Shown here: in pieces, positions 15,346 through 23,233 of the stretch | How the letters are laid out: the number at the start of each line of letters is the position of its first letter | How positions within the stretch are numbered: position 1 is the first letter of the stretch | Origin: Candidatus Avoscillospira avistercoris | GTDB taxonomy: Bacteria; Bacillota; Clostridia; Oscillospirales; Oscillospiraceae | Direction of reading: 5' to 3' | NCBI GenBank assembly: GCA_018716875.1 | Contig: DVJJ01000041.1 | Location: 1-55,756 of the forward strand | DNA: 55,756 nt | Notes under the pieces: model-generated | Databases searched by the model: none | What the model saw: the letters and a program-made list of their open reading frames with translations, nothing else | Told to the model about the DNA's origin: nothing | Position numbers and translations under genes: made by a program

Positions 15346-16143
15346 TTACATCCCGCCTTTCTTCGACGCAAAATGGAGAATGGCTTCCAAAACGCCGCCG
15401 CCTACGGCCAGGGCCTTGTCAGAGGCACAGAAACAGTGGTCCAGGGCACAGCGGGGGTCCACATCGCCGGATTTCATGCCCTTGTGGACCGGGGTGCCGT
15501 CGGCCAGCAGTCCCCGCAGGATGCCGCCGATGGTGCAGACCATGGGCACGCCGTCCACGGTGGCCGCCACGTCTCCGGCCTCCACCTGGTCACCGATGGC
15601 CCGGACGCAGCGGAACACGCCGTCGGCCGGGGCCCGGAGAACCCGTTCTCCGGCAAAGCCGCCAATGAGACCGGGGACGCTGGTGTTGGGCTGGGCGCTG
15701 CCGTCGTAGATCACCCGGCCCAGATAGTGGCCCCGCATGGTCTCCACCACGGCGTGGCAGTCCACACCGGCGGTAAAGCCGGGGCCTGCCGCCACCACAA
15801 TGGGAGCGTCGGTGATTTTCGTGCCCAGATTCCGCTTGGCCAAAATGACATCGGCCACGGCGTCGGGGTGCAGGGCGGCAAGGACCGTGCCCTCCGGGTC
15901 GGCCAGAATGGGAATGTGGCCGTCGGCCAGAACGGCGGCGGCCTGGTCGGGCGTTTCGATGGCTACGGCGGTGACATCCTCCACCGTGCAGCGGCCATGG
16001 ACGATGGCTTCGGAAAAACAGACGGTGCGGCGGATGGCCGTGGGATGGGGCAGATCGGTCATGACCACCGACAGCCCGGCCCGGTGGAGCCGCAGAGCCG
16101 TACCGGTGGCAAGATCGCCTGCGCCGCGAATCAATACCAGCAT
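15346..16143 (-). CDS. yqeB: YqeB family protein (selenium-dependent molybdenum hydroxylase system)
   Basis: The 265-aa protein belongs to the YqeB family, found in maturation clusters of selenium-dependent molybdenum hydroxylases. It begins with a Rossmann-like segment (MLVLIRGAGDLATGTALRL). Later pieces include VVAAGPGFTAGVDCHAVVETMRGH and KSGDVDPRC. The exact reaction is unknown. The ATG at 16143 lies 8 nt after GAGG; the open frame continues upstream, but across the promoter. It is the first gene of yqeB-selD. Confidence 0.88.
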   Translation of the reverse strand: MLVLIRGAGDLATGTALRLHRAGLSVVMTDLPHPTAIRRTVCFSEAIVHGRCTVEDVTAVAIETPDQAAAVLADGHIPILADPEGTVLAALHPDAVADVILAKRNLGTKITDAPIVVAAGPGFTAGVDCHAVVETMRGHYLGRVIYDGSAQPNTSVPGLIGGFAGERVLRAPADGVFRCVRAIGDQVEAGDVAATVDGVPMVCTIGGILRGLLADGTPVHKGMKSGDVDPRCALDHCFCASDKALAVGGGVLEAILHFASKKGGM

Positions 16144-16179
16144 ACAAACATCCTCATTTCGTTTCGTGATTCTTTTGTA

Positions 16180-16208
16180 AGAATAACACTGATCTGGCCG
16201 GAGGTCAA
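16180..16208 (-). promoter_or_regulatory. yqeB-selD promoter with dyad over the -10 box
   Basis: On the minus strand: TTGACC (16203-16208), 17 nt, TATTCT (16180-16185). The dyad ATTCT-N6-AGAAT (16169-16184) covers the -10 box, as at yedE. Confidence 0.7.
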
Positions 16209-16216
16209 CGGTTGAC
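16204..16216. promoter_or_regulatory. Palindrome joining two divergent -35 boxes
   Basis: GTCAAC-G-GTTGAC is perfect. Each arm contains the -35 box of one promoter (yqeB leftward, the ModE-like gene rightward), with only 3 nt between the boxes. RNA polymerase could hardly bind both at once, and the palindrome could also bind the adjacent regulator. Confidence 0.6.
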
Positions 16217-16240
16217 GGCGGGAAAAAGCCGTGGTACACT
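16212..16240 (+). promoter_or_regulatory. Promoter of the ModE-like regulator
   Basis: TTGACG (16212-16217), 17 nt, TACACT (16235-16240). The expected start of transcription (16246-16248) coincides with the ATG at 16247, so the mRNA would be leaderless. No ribosome binding site is present. Confidence 0.7.
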
Positions 16241-16246
16241 ACATCT

Positions 16247-16612
16247 ATGAAACAGACGGAATTACACCCTGTGGTGCGGATACAGCTTTATACGGATGAC
16301 AAGTGTTTCGGGCCCGGCATCGCCCAGCTGTTGGAGCTGGTGGCGGAGCGGAAGTCGCTGCGGGCGGCGGCCCAGTCCATGGGCATGGCCTATTCCAAGG
16401 CGTGGACCGTGGTGCGCCGCTGCGAGGAATCGCTGGGGTACCCTCTGCTGCTGTCGTCCACCGGTGGCCGCCATGGCGGCGGCGCGGAATTGACCGACGA
16501 GGCCCGGGCCATGCTGGCAGGCTACCGGGCCTATTGCCGCGCCCTCAATGAGGCGGCGGAACGGCTGTTTCCGGACTATTTTCCCGGCTCCGGCAATCCC
16601 GACGGACAGTGA
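16247..16612 (+). CDS. ModE N-terminal-like DNA-binding regulator
   Basis: The 121-aa protein contains a LysR-type winged helix as found in the DNA-binding half of ModE (RIQLYTDDKCFGPGIAQLLE, AERKSLRAAAQSMGMAYSKAWTVVRRCE). The C-terminal molybdate-binding domains of ModE are absent, which is common for stand-alone forms. Such genes accompany molybdenum hydroxylase clusters. It lies divergent to yqeB-selD, so it may control it. The ATG at 16247 has no ribosome binding site, and the promoter would begin transcription right at it. Confidence 0.85.
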   Translation: MKQTELHPVVRIQLYTDDKCFGPGIAQLLELVAERKSLRAAAQSMGMAYSKAWTVVRRCEESLGYPLLLSSTGGRHGGGAELTDEARAMLAGYRAYCRALNEAAERLFPDYFPGSGNPDGQ

Positions 16613-16661
16613 CGGCGTTTGATACGCTGCAACACGCCGCCGGGGACGGGCCTGCATTGCT

Positions 16662-16688
16662 GAGCGCTGCCGCGGCGGCGCTCTTTTT
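16662..16688 (+). terminator. Terminator after the ModE-like gene
   Basis: GAGCGC..GCGCTC with an inner GCC/GGC pairing, then TTTTT. It also sits just before the next ribosome binding site. Confidence 0.7.
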
Positions 16689-16706
16689 CTTATGACGGAG
16701 GAACTT

Positions 16707-17297
16707 ATGGTACGCATTCGACTGGCGCGGGAATCGGACATTCCCGGCATTCTGGACATCTACGGGCCGTACATTTTGAACACGCCCATCACCTTTGAAT
16801 ACACCGTTCCCACAACAGAGGACTTTACCAACCGGTTCCGGACCATTACCGCCGTCGGCCCCTGGCTGGTGGCCGAGGAGGACGGAACCCTGTTAGGCTA
16901 CGCCTACCTGGACCGGGCCTTTGAACGGATGGCCTACCGCTGGGCCGCCGATTTGTCGGTGTATCTGCGGCCCGAGGCTGCCGGAAAGGGATTGGGCCGT
17001 GTCTTTTATATGTTGTTGGAGCGTATGGGGGCCATGCAGGGCTATCAGGTGTTGTACGGCCTGGTAACCAGCGAAAACCAGACCAGCTGCCGGTTCCATG
17101 AGGCCATGGGCTACCGGCTGACGGCGGTGCTGCCGGACTGCGGCTACAAGCTGGGCCGGTGGCACGGCGTCCACTGGTATGAAAAGCGGCTGTGTGCCCC
17201 CGGTGACCCCGGCGCGTTTCCCAAGGCCGCACCGGATATGGATTGGTCCGCCCTCTGTTTGGACGGTGTGCCCGACGGCTGGGAGGTGGCGCTGTGA
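16707..17297 (+). CDS. GNAT N-acetyltransferase (phosphinothricin-acetyltransferase type)
   Basis: This cytoplasmic acetyl-CoA-dependent acetyltransferase is 196 aa long. The order of motifs fits the Pat/Bar-like branch: RLARESDIPGILDIYGPYIL at the N-terminus, the acetyl-CoA loop LRPEAAGKGLGRVFYMLLE near residue 90, and FHEAMGYRLTAVLPDCGYKLGRW later. These enzymes acetylate amino acids or their analogues; the substrate here is unknown. The ATG at 16707 lies 5 nt after GGAGG; an upstream ATG at 16692 lies before that site. The stop overlaps the next start (GTGA), so the pair is translated together. Confidence 0.88.
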   Translation: MVRIRLARESDIPGILDIYGPYILNTPITFEYTVPTTEDFTNRFRTITAVGPWLVAEEDGTLLGYAYLDRAFERMAYRWAADLSVYLRPEAAGKGLGRVFYMLLERMGAMQGYQVLYGLVTSENQTSCRFHEAMGYRLTAVLPDCGYKLGRWHGVHWYEKRLCAPGDPGAFPKAAPDMDWSALCLDGVPDGWEVAL

Positions 17298-19204
17298 ATG
17301 TGACGCTGGGGATTCTGGCCCAGGTGGACGGCGGCAAAACCACTCTGTCGGAACAGCTGTTGTACCGGGGTGGGGCGCTGCGGTCCGTGGGCCGGGTGGA
17401 TGACGGCGGAGCCTGTATGGACTTTACCGCCGTGGAGCGGGCCAGAGGCATCACGGTGTTTTCGGCCCAGGCCGTTTTCTCCCATGGGGACAACCGGTAT
17501 TTTCTTCTGGATACGCCGGGCCACGGCGATTTCTCACCGGAAATGGAGCGGTGTCTGGCGGCGCTGGACGCGGCGATTCTGGTCATTGGCGCGTCGCTGC
17601 CCATTCCGGCCAGAACGGAACGGCTGTGGCAGCTGTTGGAGCGGCGGGGCATCCCGGTCCTCTGCTTCCTCAATAAAACCGATTTGGCCGGGGCCGACCC
17701 TGACGGCGTTTTGGAACAGCTGCACCGGTGGGGCGATGGCTTCTGTGAGTTTTGGGACGGTCTCACGGACGCGGTCCGGGAGCAGGTGGCCATGACGGAC
17801 GACGCCCTGTTGGAATCGTACCTGGAGGGGACGCTGGACGACGGCGCGTGTTGGGAAGGTGCCGGGCGGGCCTTCCGGGAGCGGCGTCTGTTCCCGGTGT
17901 ACCGGGGCAGCGCCTTGAAAGGGGAGGGCATCGACGAACTGTTGGACGGTCTGGACCGGCTGTGCCGGACGGACTACGACCCCAACGGCCCTCTAAACTT
18001 ACTGGCCTATCAAATCCGGCGGGACAAGCAGGAGCGGGTCTGCTGCTGCAAGGTTCTGTCGGGAACATTACGGCCCCGGCAGACGGTGAACGGCGAAAAG
18101 GTCCACCAGCTGCGCCGCCAGATGGGCGGCAAATGGGAACAGATTGCCGAAGCACAGGCTGGGGAACTGGTGTCGGTGACGGGTCTTTCCGATTTGCGGG
18201 CCGGAGACCGGGCAGGGGAGACGCTGCTCCATCGGGAACCGTCGGCCCCGCCGCCCCTGCTGGTGGAGGTCCGGGCCGACGTGGCCCCCACCCGCCTGTT
18301 GGAGATTTTCCTGCAGCTGGAGGACGAGGAGCCTACTCTGGCGGTCCGGTGGAACGAGGGACTGCATCAACTCCATGTGGCCGTGGCCGGGGAGATGCAG
18401 CTGGATGTGCTGACCCAGACGGTGAAAGAGCGGTACGACCTGGATGTGACCTTTGGGGAACCGGCGGTGGCCTACCGGGAGACCATCGCAAAACCGGTTC
18501 GGGGCTGCGGTCACTTTGAGCCCCTGCGCCATTATGCGGAGGTCCAGCTGTTGCTGGAGCCCAACCCCAGAGGGGCGGGCGTCACCTTTGAAAGCCGCTG
18601 TTCCACCGATGATTTGGCTTTGAACTGGCAGCGGCTCATTGAAACCCATGTGTTGGAAAAGGCCCATGTGGGGGCCATGCTGGGCGCGCCTCTGACCGAT
18701 GTCCATGTGGTACTTCTGGGGGGCCGGGCCCACGACAAGCACACCGAGGGCGGCGATTTCCGTCGGGCGGTCTACCGAGCCATCCGCCACGGCTTGTTCC
18801 ACGCGGAAAACCTCGTGCTGGAGCCCTGGTACCGGTTCACCATTCAGGCCGACCCGTCCACGGCGGCCAAACTGCAAACGGAGATTTCCCGCATGGGCGG
18901 CGTCTGCGACTTGCCGGAGACGGTGGGCGCCTGGACGCGGCTGACGGGCCGGTGCCCTGTGGCCCCCATGCTGTCCTTCAGCCGGGAGTTTGCCACCAAA
19001 ACCCGCGGCGGCGGCAGCTTGCAGCTGGAGCCGGACGGCTATGAGGTCTGTCCCGATGGGGAGGCTGTGGCCGCCGCGTCCGGGTATGACCGGGAGCGGG
19101 ACACGGAGAATCCCGCCGATTCCATTTTTTGCAGCCACGGCGCGGGACATAGCGTATCCTGGCGGGAGGCGGCGAATCATATGCACGTAACAGTTCGGGA
19201 ATAA
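17294..19204 (+). CDS. TetM/EF-G-like translation GTPase
   Basis: The 636-aa protein is of the size and layout of ribosomal protection proteins (TetM, TetO) and EF-G. The GTPase motifs are AQVDGGKTT (P-loop, where TetM has HVDAGKT), RARGIT (switch I), DTPGHGDF and NKTD. The later domains contain the EF-G-type pieces RLLEIFLQLEDEEPTLAV and GGRAHDKHTEGGDF. It is divergent from the resistance proteins, and the GTG start overlaps an acetyltransferase gene, so I would not call it a resistance gene. A ribosome-rescue or protection role is possible. GGGAGG precedes the start. Confidence 0.82.
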   Translation: MNVTLGILAQVDGGKTTLSEQLLYRGGALRSVGRVDDGGACMDFTAVERARGITVFSAQAVFSHGDNRYFLLDTPGHGDFSPEMERCLAALDAAILVIGASLPIPARTERLWQLLERRGIPVLCFLNKTDLAGADPDGVLEQLHRWGDGFCEFWDGLTDAVREQVAMTDDALLESYLEGTLDDGACWEGAGRAFRERRLFPVYRGSALKGEGIDELLDGLDRLCRTDYDPNGPLNLLAYQIRRDKQERVCCCKVLSGTLRPRQTVNGEKVHQLRRQMGGKWEQIAEAQAGELVSVTGLSDLRAGDRAGETLLHREPSAPPPLLVEVRADVAPTRLLEIFLQLEDEEPTLAVRWNEGLHQLHVAVAGEMQLDVLTQTVKERYDLDVTFGEPAVAYRETIAKPVRGCGHFEPLRHYAEVQLLLEPNPRGAGVTFESRCSTDDLALNWQRLIETHVLEKAHVGAMLGAPLTDVHVVLLGGRAHDKHTEGGDFRRAVYRAIRHGLFHAENLVLEPWYRFTIQADPSTAAKLQTEISRMGGVCDLPETVGAWTRLTGRCPVAPMLSFSREFATKTRGGGSLQLEPDGYEVCPDGEAVAAASGYDRERDTENPADSIFCSHGAGHSVSWREAANHMHVTVRE

Positions 19205-19226
19205 AATCAGACTTCCACATTATGTG

Positions 19227-19268
19227 AAACGGGTCTGTTGCAGAATTCAATCTGCAACAGACCCGTTT
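19227..19268. terminator. Bidirectional terminator, 18-bp perfect stem
   Basis: AAACGGGTCTGTTGCAGA and its exact complement around ATTCAA. A T run follows on the right and A's lie on the left, serving the convergent GTPase and GntR genes. Confidence 0.93.
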
Positions 19269-19284
19269 TACGCGTAAATACAAC

Positions 19285-19992
19285 TTAGCCGTCCTGGGCG
19301 GCTTCCTGCATGAGGGAAAGGCGGTAGACCCGCTCGCCGTTTTTGGTGTAATGGCTGTCCAGTACGCGGCAGGCTTCCTGCAAATCCCGCTTCTGAACGG
19401 CCGCCAGAATCTGTTCATGGGCCATAACCAGATTGCCGCGGGTGGGGTGGTCGATGCGGTCGGCAAAAGGGGAGTGGTTGGCGTTGTGGATGGACAGGAA
19501 CATGGCGCCGTTGAGAGGCGTCAGCAGCTCCCACATCTTCACCAGCCGGTCCATCTGGCTGGCCAGTACAATCTGCCGGTGGAACCGGGTGTCGGCCATA
19601 ACCTTGGGATACATGGGGTCCTGATCGGAAAAGGACCGCATTTCCGCCAGCGCGTTTTCCATGATGAACAACCCCTCGTCGCTGATGGTACAGTTACACT
19701 TTTCCAGGGCCATCTTCTCCAGATTGCCCCGGAGATAGAACACCTCATAGGCGTCCCGGGGTGACAGCAGCGCCACGGTACAGCCCCGGTTGGGCTGGTA
19801 GTCCACCAGCCCTTCCACCGCCAGCTGCTTCAGAGCGTCCCGGACGGGACCGCGGCTGATACCCAGCGTCTGGGCGATGTCTGTCTCCACCAGCTTCTCC
19901 TGGGCCCGGAGTTCGCCGTTGATGATCTGCTCCCGCAGATAGTGCAGCGCGATCTCCGCGTAGCTGCAGGGGGCGTCGGCGGCTATCTTCAT
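19285..19992 (-). CDS. GntR/FadR-family regulator (FCD domain)
   Basis: The 235-aa regulator has an N-terminal winged helix (SYAEIALHYLREQIINGEL, DIAQTLGISRGPVRDALKQL) and a C-terminal FCD ligand domain with the histidine-rich metal or effector site (TRFHRQIVLAS..H..LAAVQKRDLQEACRVLDSHY). FCD regulators usually respond to carboxylates or amino acids. It lies next to a DegT-like gene and divergent to a peptide transporter, the likely targets. A weak AAAGG precedes the ATG. Confidence 0.92.
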   Translation of the reverse strand: MKIAADAPCSYAEIALHYLREQIINGELRAQEKLVETDIAQTLGISRGPVRDALKQLAVEGLVDYQPNRGCTVALLSPRDAYEVFYLRGNLEKMALEKCNCTISDEGLFIMENALAEMRSFSDQDPMYPKVMADTRFHRQIVLASQMDRLVKMWELLTPLNGAMFLSIHNANHSPFADRIDHPTRGNLVMAHEQILAAVQKRDLQEACRVLDSHYTKNGERVYRLSLMQEAAQDG

Positions 19993-20046
19993 ATCATCAG
20001 ACCTTTCTCTATCACTTTTTCTGTCTATCGGATGGGCGGGGAAGCC

Positions 20047-21084
20047 TCAGGCGCGGGACGCCCGCGCATAGTCCCCCAGGGCGTCGGTGATGCGTCTCAT
20101 ATCGGCAGGGGTGTAGCGCTGGTCGCAGGGAACGGCAACAATATGGTCGTAGATGTACGCCACGGTGTCGTGGCCCGTCAGGTCCACCACCTCGGCTTTG
20201 GGCCAATAGACGGTGGAGCGGATGTCGCGTTCCTTCAAAAATTCCTGCAGATGGGGCCGGTCGTCGGCATAGAGCACAAAGTGGCTGGGCACCGTACCTT
20301 CCGGAAGAGAAGAGAACACGGGAGAAAATCCCTGGGGCGCCTGGGGCATTCCATCCAGCAGCGCCTGGAAATTCTCCCGGCGGCGGCGGGAAATGGTCTC
20401 CAGATCCGCATAGCGCAGAATGTGCTCCGAGGTCTCGTCGCCGCTGTTGCAGTCGAAGATCCGCCGCAGCAGCATCTCACCCTCCCAGAACACGTCGCCG
20501 TCACCGGTTTCGATGGCCTTGTACCGCAGGTCCAGATGGGTGGGGTCCACCGGCAGGCAGGGCACCGCAAAGGAGCCGCCGTACTTGATGGCGAAGCCGC
20601 CGCAGGGGATGCCCATCCACTTGCGGAAGCTGCCCGCCACATAGTCGCACAGGGGGTCGATGCCGTCGGCGGACAGAATGGAATGGGTGGCGTCTTCAAA
20701 GATGGTCACGCCCCGGTCCTTGCACCGCTGGACAAAGTCGTGGTCATAGTTGGAAAAGCCGTAGTAGCCGCAGAGGGACAAAACGCTGATCTCGTCCAGC
20801 ACCGCCGGGTCAAACACGCTGTGCAGCTGCCGGTCCACCTCGTAAAACCGCAGCTGGTATCCGGCTTTCAAAAAGGGAGCCAGCACCGTCTCACAGGTGT
20901 ACATGGGGACGTAGGCCACCTTCCGCGTGTCGTGCCGGGCCAGATCCAGCAGGCAGCGGTAGATGCCGCAGCGGCCCGACATCATAAAAGACACGTCGCT
21001 GCCGGACGGACAAATTCTCGAAAAAAATCCATTAGCAGTGGAAAGTGCTAATTCGTTAGAAAAAATTCCTCCAATGGTGCCCAT
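20047..21084 (-). CDS. DegT/DnrJ/EryC1-type aminotransferase fold protein
   Basis: The 345-aa PLP-fold protein resembles DegT-family enzymes. It has the early cofactor segment MMSGRCGIYRCLLDL, the pocket Asp/His pair in IFEDATHSIL, and the probable PLP lysine in AGSFRKWMGIPCGG near residue 155. This family acts on nucleotide sugars and related carbonyls, but this member is away from any sugar cluster. Gene context (GntR regulator downstream, peptide ABC transporter divergent) points instead to metabolism of an imported amino compound. The substrate is unknown. Confidence 0.8.
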   Translation of the reverse strand: MGTIGGIFSNELALSTANGFFSRICPSGSDVSFMMSGRCGIYRCLLDLARHDTRKVAYVPMYTCETVLAPFLKAGYQLRFYEVDRQLHSVFDPAVLDEISVLSLCGYYGFSNYDHDFVQRCKDRGVTIFEDATHSILSADGIDPLCDYVAGSFRKWMGIPCGGFAIKYGGSFAVPCLPVDPTHLDLRYKAIETGDGDVFWEGEMLLRRIFDCNSGDETSEHILRYADLETISRRRRENFQALLDGMPQAPQGFSPVFSSLPEGTVPSHFVLYADDRPHLQEFLKERDIRSTVYWPKAEVVDLTGHDTVAYIYDHIVAVPCDQRYTPADMRRITDALGDYARASRA

Positions 21085-21348
21085 AACTCTATACCTCGCA
21101 TCTCACTGTTAATTTGTCAGAAAAACCGTTCAAACACCGCATGAATGGGTGGATATTGGCCCGATTTGTTCGACACCTTTTATTATAATATGAAGTCGAC
21201 GAAAAGGAAAGAGTGTTTTATAAAGAAATATATTGTTGACAATTTATTAAAAATTGTATTATAATTTCGACAACGTTATAGGGCAGCAGGAGCCGGCCGC
21301 CTGTCCGAAACGAATCCCGATCAGAAGACATGGGAGGTTGTCCAAAAA
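21085..21348. promoter_or_regulatory. Divergent control region of the peptide locus
   Basis: Rightward promoter: TTGACA (21236-21241), 18 nt, TATAAT (21260-21265). Leftward: an AT-rich TATAAT-like box near 21180-21187 (minus strand) without a clear -35. The heptamer TTCGACA occurs twice (21169-21175 and 21266-21272), and a related GTCGAC lies near 21195-21200. These are candidate binding sites for the GntR regulator. Confidence 0.5.
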
Positions 21349-22299
21349 ATGTTCAAGTACATCGTCAAGCGACTGCTGATGCTGATACCCGTCATCATCG
21401 GCGTCACGTTCATCGTGTTCTTTATCCTGAACCTGTCCCCCGGCGATCCGGCGGCCATCATCCTTGGCGATCAGGCCACGGCAGAGGCCCTGGAGATGAA
21501 GCGGGAAGAGCTGGGTCTGAACGATCCGCTGCTGGTTCGGTATGTCGACTATATGGTCGGCCTGGCCCACGGTGATCTGGGCCTGTCCTACCGCAACAGC
21601 ATTTCGGTTTGGGATCAGGTCATCGACCGCCTGCCCAATACGGCCCTGCTGGCGGCCTGCGGCATCCTGGTGGCGCTGGTCATCGGCATCCCAATCGGCA
21701 TTATATCGGCACGAAAACAGTACTCCCTATTGGATAACATATCCATGGTGGGCGCGCTGGTGGGCGTGTCCATGCCCAATTTCTGGTCGGGCCTGCTGCT
21801 GGTTATGATTTTCTCAGTTCATTTGGGATGGCTGCCATCCCAAGGCATGGGATCCGGGTTCGGCCCCCTGGTCCTGAGCCTGATTCTGCCCTCCGTGACC
21901 CTGGGTATGAACTCGGCGGCCATGGTGGCCCGTATGACCCGGTCCTCAATGCTGGAGGTCATCCGGCAGGACTACATTTCCACGGCACGGGCCAAAGGCG
22001 TCAGCGAGCGTGTCGTCACCTTCCAGCACATGCTCCGCAACGCCCTGATTCCCATTATCACCGCCGTGGGTTTGCAGTTCGGCAACCTGCTGGGCGGCGC
22101 CATGCTGGCCGAGACCGTCTTCTCCTGGCCGGGCCTGGGCCGTCTGATGGTGGAAAACATCAAGTCCAAGGATATCCCCATGGTCATGGGCTGCGTGGTG
22201 GTTATGGCCACCATGTTCACCCTGGTCAACCTGGTGGTGGATATCATCTACTCCTTTGTAGATCCCCGCATCAAATCGCAGTATAAGAAGGGACGGTGA
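21349..22299 (+). CDS. Peptide ABC transporter permease (DppB/OppB type)
   Basis: The 316-aa membrane protein is the first permease of a class-5 peptide importer. It has the opening FKYIVKRLLMLIPVIIGVTF and the family phrase NLSPGDPA. The coupling loop (EAA-type) is seen as RQDYISTARAKGVSERVVTFQHMLRNA. About six helices are visible. GGGAGG lies 11 nt before the ATG. The second permease starts 6 nt after its stop. Confidence 0.93.
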   Translation: MFKYIVKRLLMLIPVIIGVTFIVFFILNLSPGDPAAIILGDQATAEALEMKREELGLNDPLLVRYVDYMVGLAHGDLGLSYRNSISVWDQVIDRLPNTALLAACGILVALVIGIPIGIISARKQYSLLDNISMVGALVGVSMPNFWSGLLLVMIFSVHLGWLPSQGMGSGFGPLVLSLILPSVTLGMNSAAMVARMTRSSMLEVIRQDYISTARAKGVSERVVTFQHMLRNALIPIITAVGLQFGNLLGGAMLAETVFSWPGLGRLMVENIKSKDIPMVMGCVVVMATMFTLVNLVVDIIYSFVDPRIKSQYKKGR

Positions 22300-22305
22300 T
22301 CAGCC

Positions 22306-23196
22306 ATGGAAAAGACCAAAACCAACACCCAACGCTCTCTGTGGCAGGACGCCTGGAGACGCTTCCGCAAAAACCGCACGGCCATGGCCGGCCTGATTTT
22401 CCTGTGTCTGCTGGTCCTGATCGCCGTCGCCACCGTGGTCATCGATGTGGTGACCCAGAAGGAATTCTACAACACCTACGTCACCAGCCAGAACCTGGTG
22501 GAACGCCTCAAGGGCCCCAGCCTGGAGCATCCCTTCGGCCAGGATGAGTACGGCCGCGATATCCTTATGCGCATGCTGTGGGGCGTCCGCTACTCCCTGT
22601 TCATGGGCGGCATCGCCATTATCTTCTCCCTGATCGTCGGCGGCGCCCTGGGCGCCCTGGCCGGTTACTACGGCAAGGTCATCGACACGGTGCTCATGCG
22701 CTTTATGGACATTCTGCTGGCCATCCCCTCTATGCTGCTGGCCACGGCCATCGTGGCCGCCCTGGGCACCAGCCTGGTCAATGTCCTCATTGCCATCGGC
22801 ATCGCCTATATCCCCACCTTCGCCCGGACGGTCCGCGCCTCGGTGCTGACGGTGAAGGATCAGGAGTTTATCGAAGCGGCCCGTTCCATCGGCTGCAATG
22901 ACCGGGAGATCATCTTCAAGTACATTGTCCCCAACGCCATGGCGCCCATCATCGTGCAGGCCACCCTGGGTCTGGCCGGCGCCATCCTCTCCATTGCCGG
23001 TCTGTCCTTCCTGGGCCTGGGCATCCAGCCGCCCACGCCGGAGTGGGGCGCCATGCTGTCCAACGCCCGGAACTACTTCCGCGACGCCTGGCATGTGACC
23101 GTCATCCCCGGCCTCGGCATCATGCTGACCATTCTCTCCCTGAACCTCATGGGCGACGGTCTGCGCGACGCCCTGGACCCCCGCATGAAGAACTGA
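22306..23196 (+). CDS. Peptide ABC transporter permease (DppC/OppC type)
   Basis: The 296-aa permease partner has an N-terminal stretch (LWQDAWRRFRKNRTAMAGL) typical of OppC/DppC. The phrase HPFGQDEYGRDILMRMLWG and the coupling loop EFIEAARSIGCNDREIIFKYIVPNAMAPIIV are both family marks. It ends ALDPRMKN. Together with the preceding gene it forms the translocation pore. Confidence 0.93.
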   Translation: MEKTKTNTQRSLWQDAWRRFRKNRTAMAGLIFLCLLVLIAVATVVIDVVTQKEFYNTYVTSQNLVERLKGPSLEHPFGQDEYGRDILMRMLWGVRYSLFMGGIAIIFSLIVGGALGALAGYYGKVIDTVLMRFMDILLAIPSMLLATAIVAALGTSLVNVLIAIGIAYIPTFARTVRASVLTVKDQEFIEAARSIGCNDREIIFKYIVPNAMAPIIVQATLGLAGAILSIAGLSFLGLGIQPPTPEWGAMLSNARNYFRDAWHVTVIPGLGIMLTILSLNLMGDGLRDALDPRMKN

Positions 23197-23233
23197 GCAC
23201 CCTTTGGAGACTAAGAGGAGGTACGATACCGAT

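Noticed and set aside
17294..19204. Tetracycline resistance gene
   Set aside because: The GTPase is related to TetM but clearly divergent in the P-loop and elsewhere, and there is no mobile element; resistance cannot be claimed.
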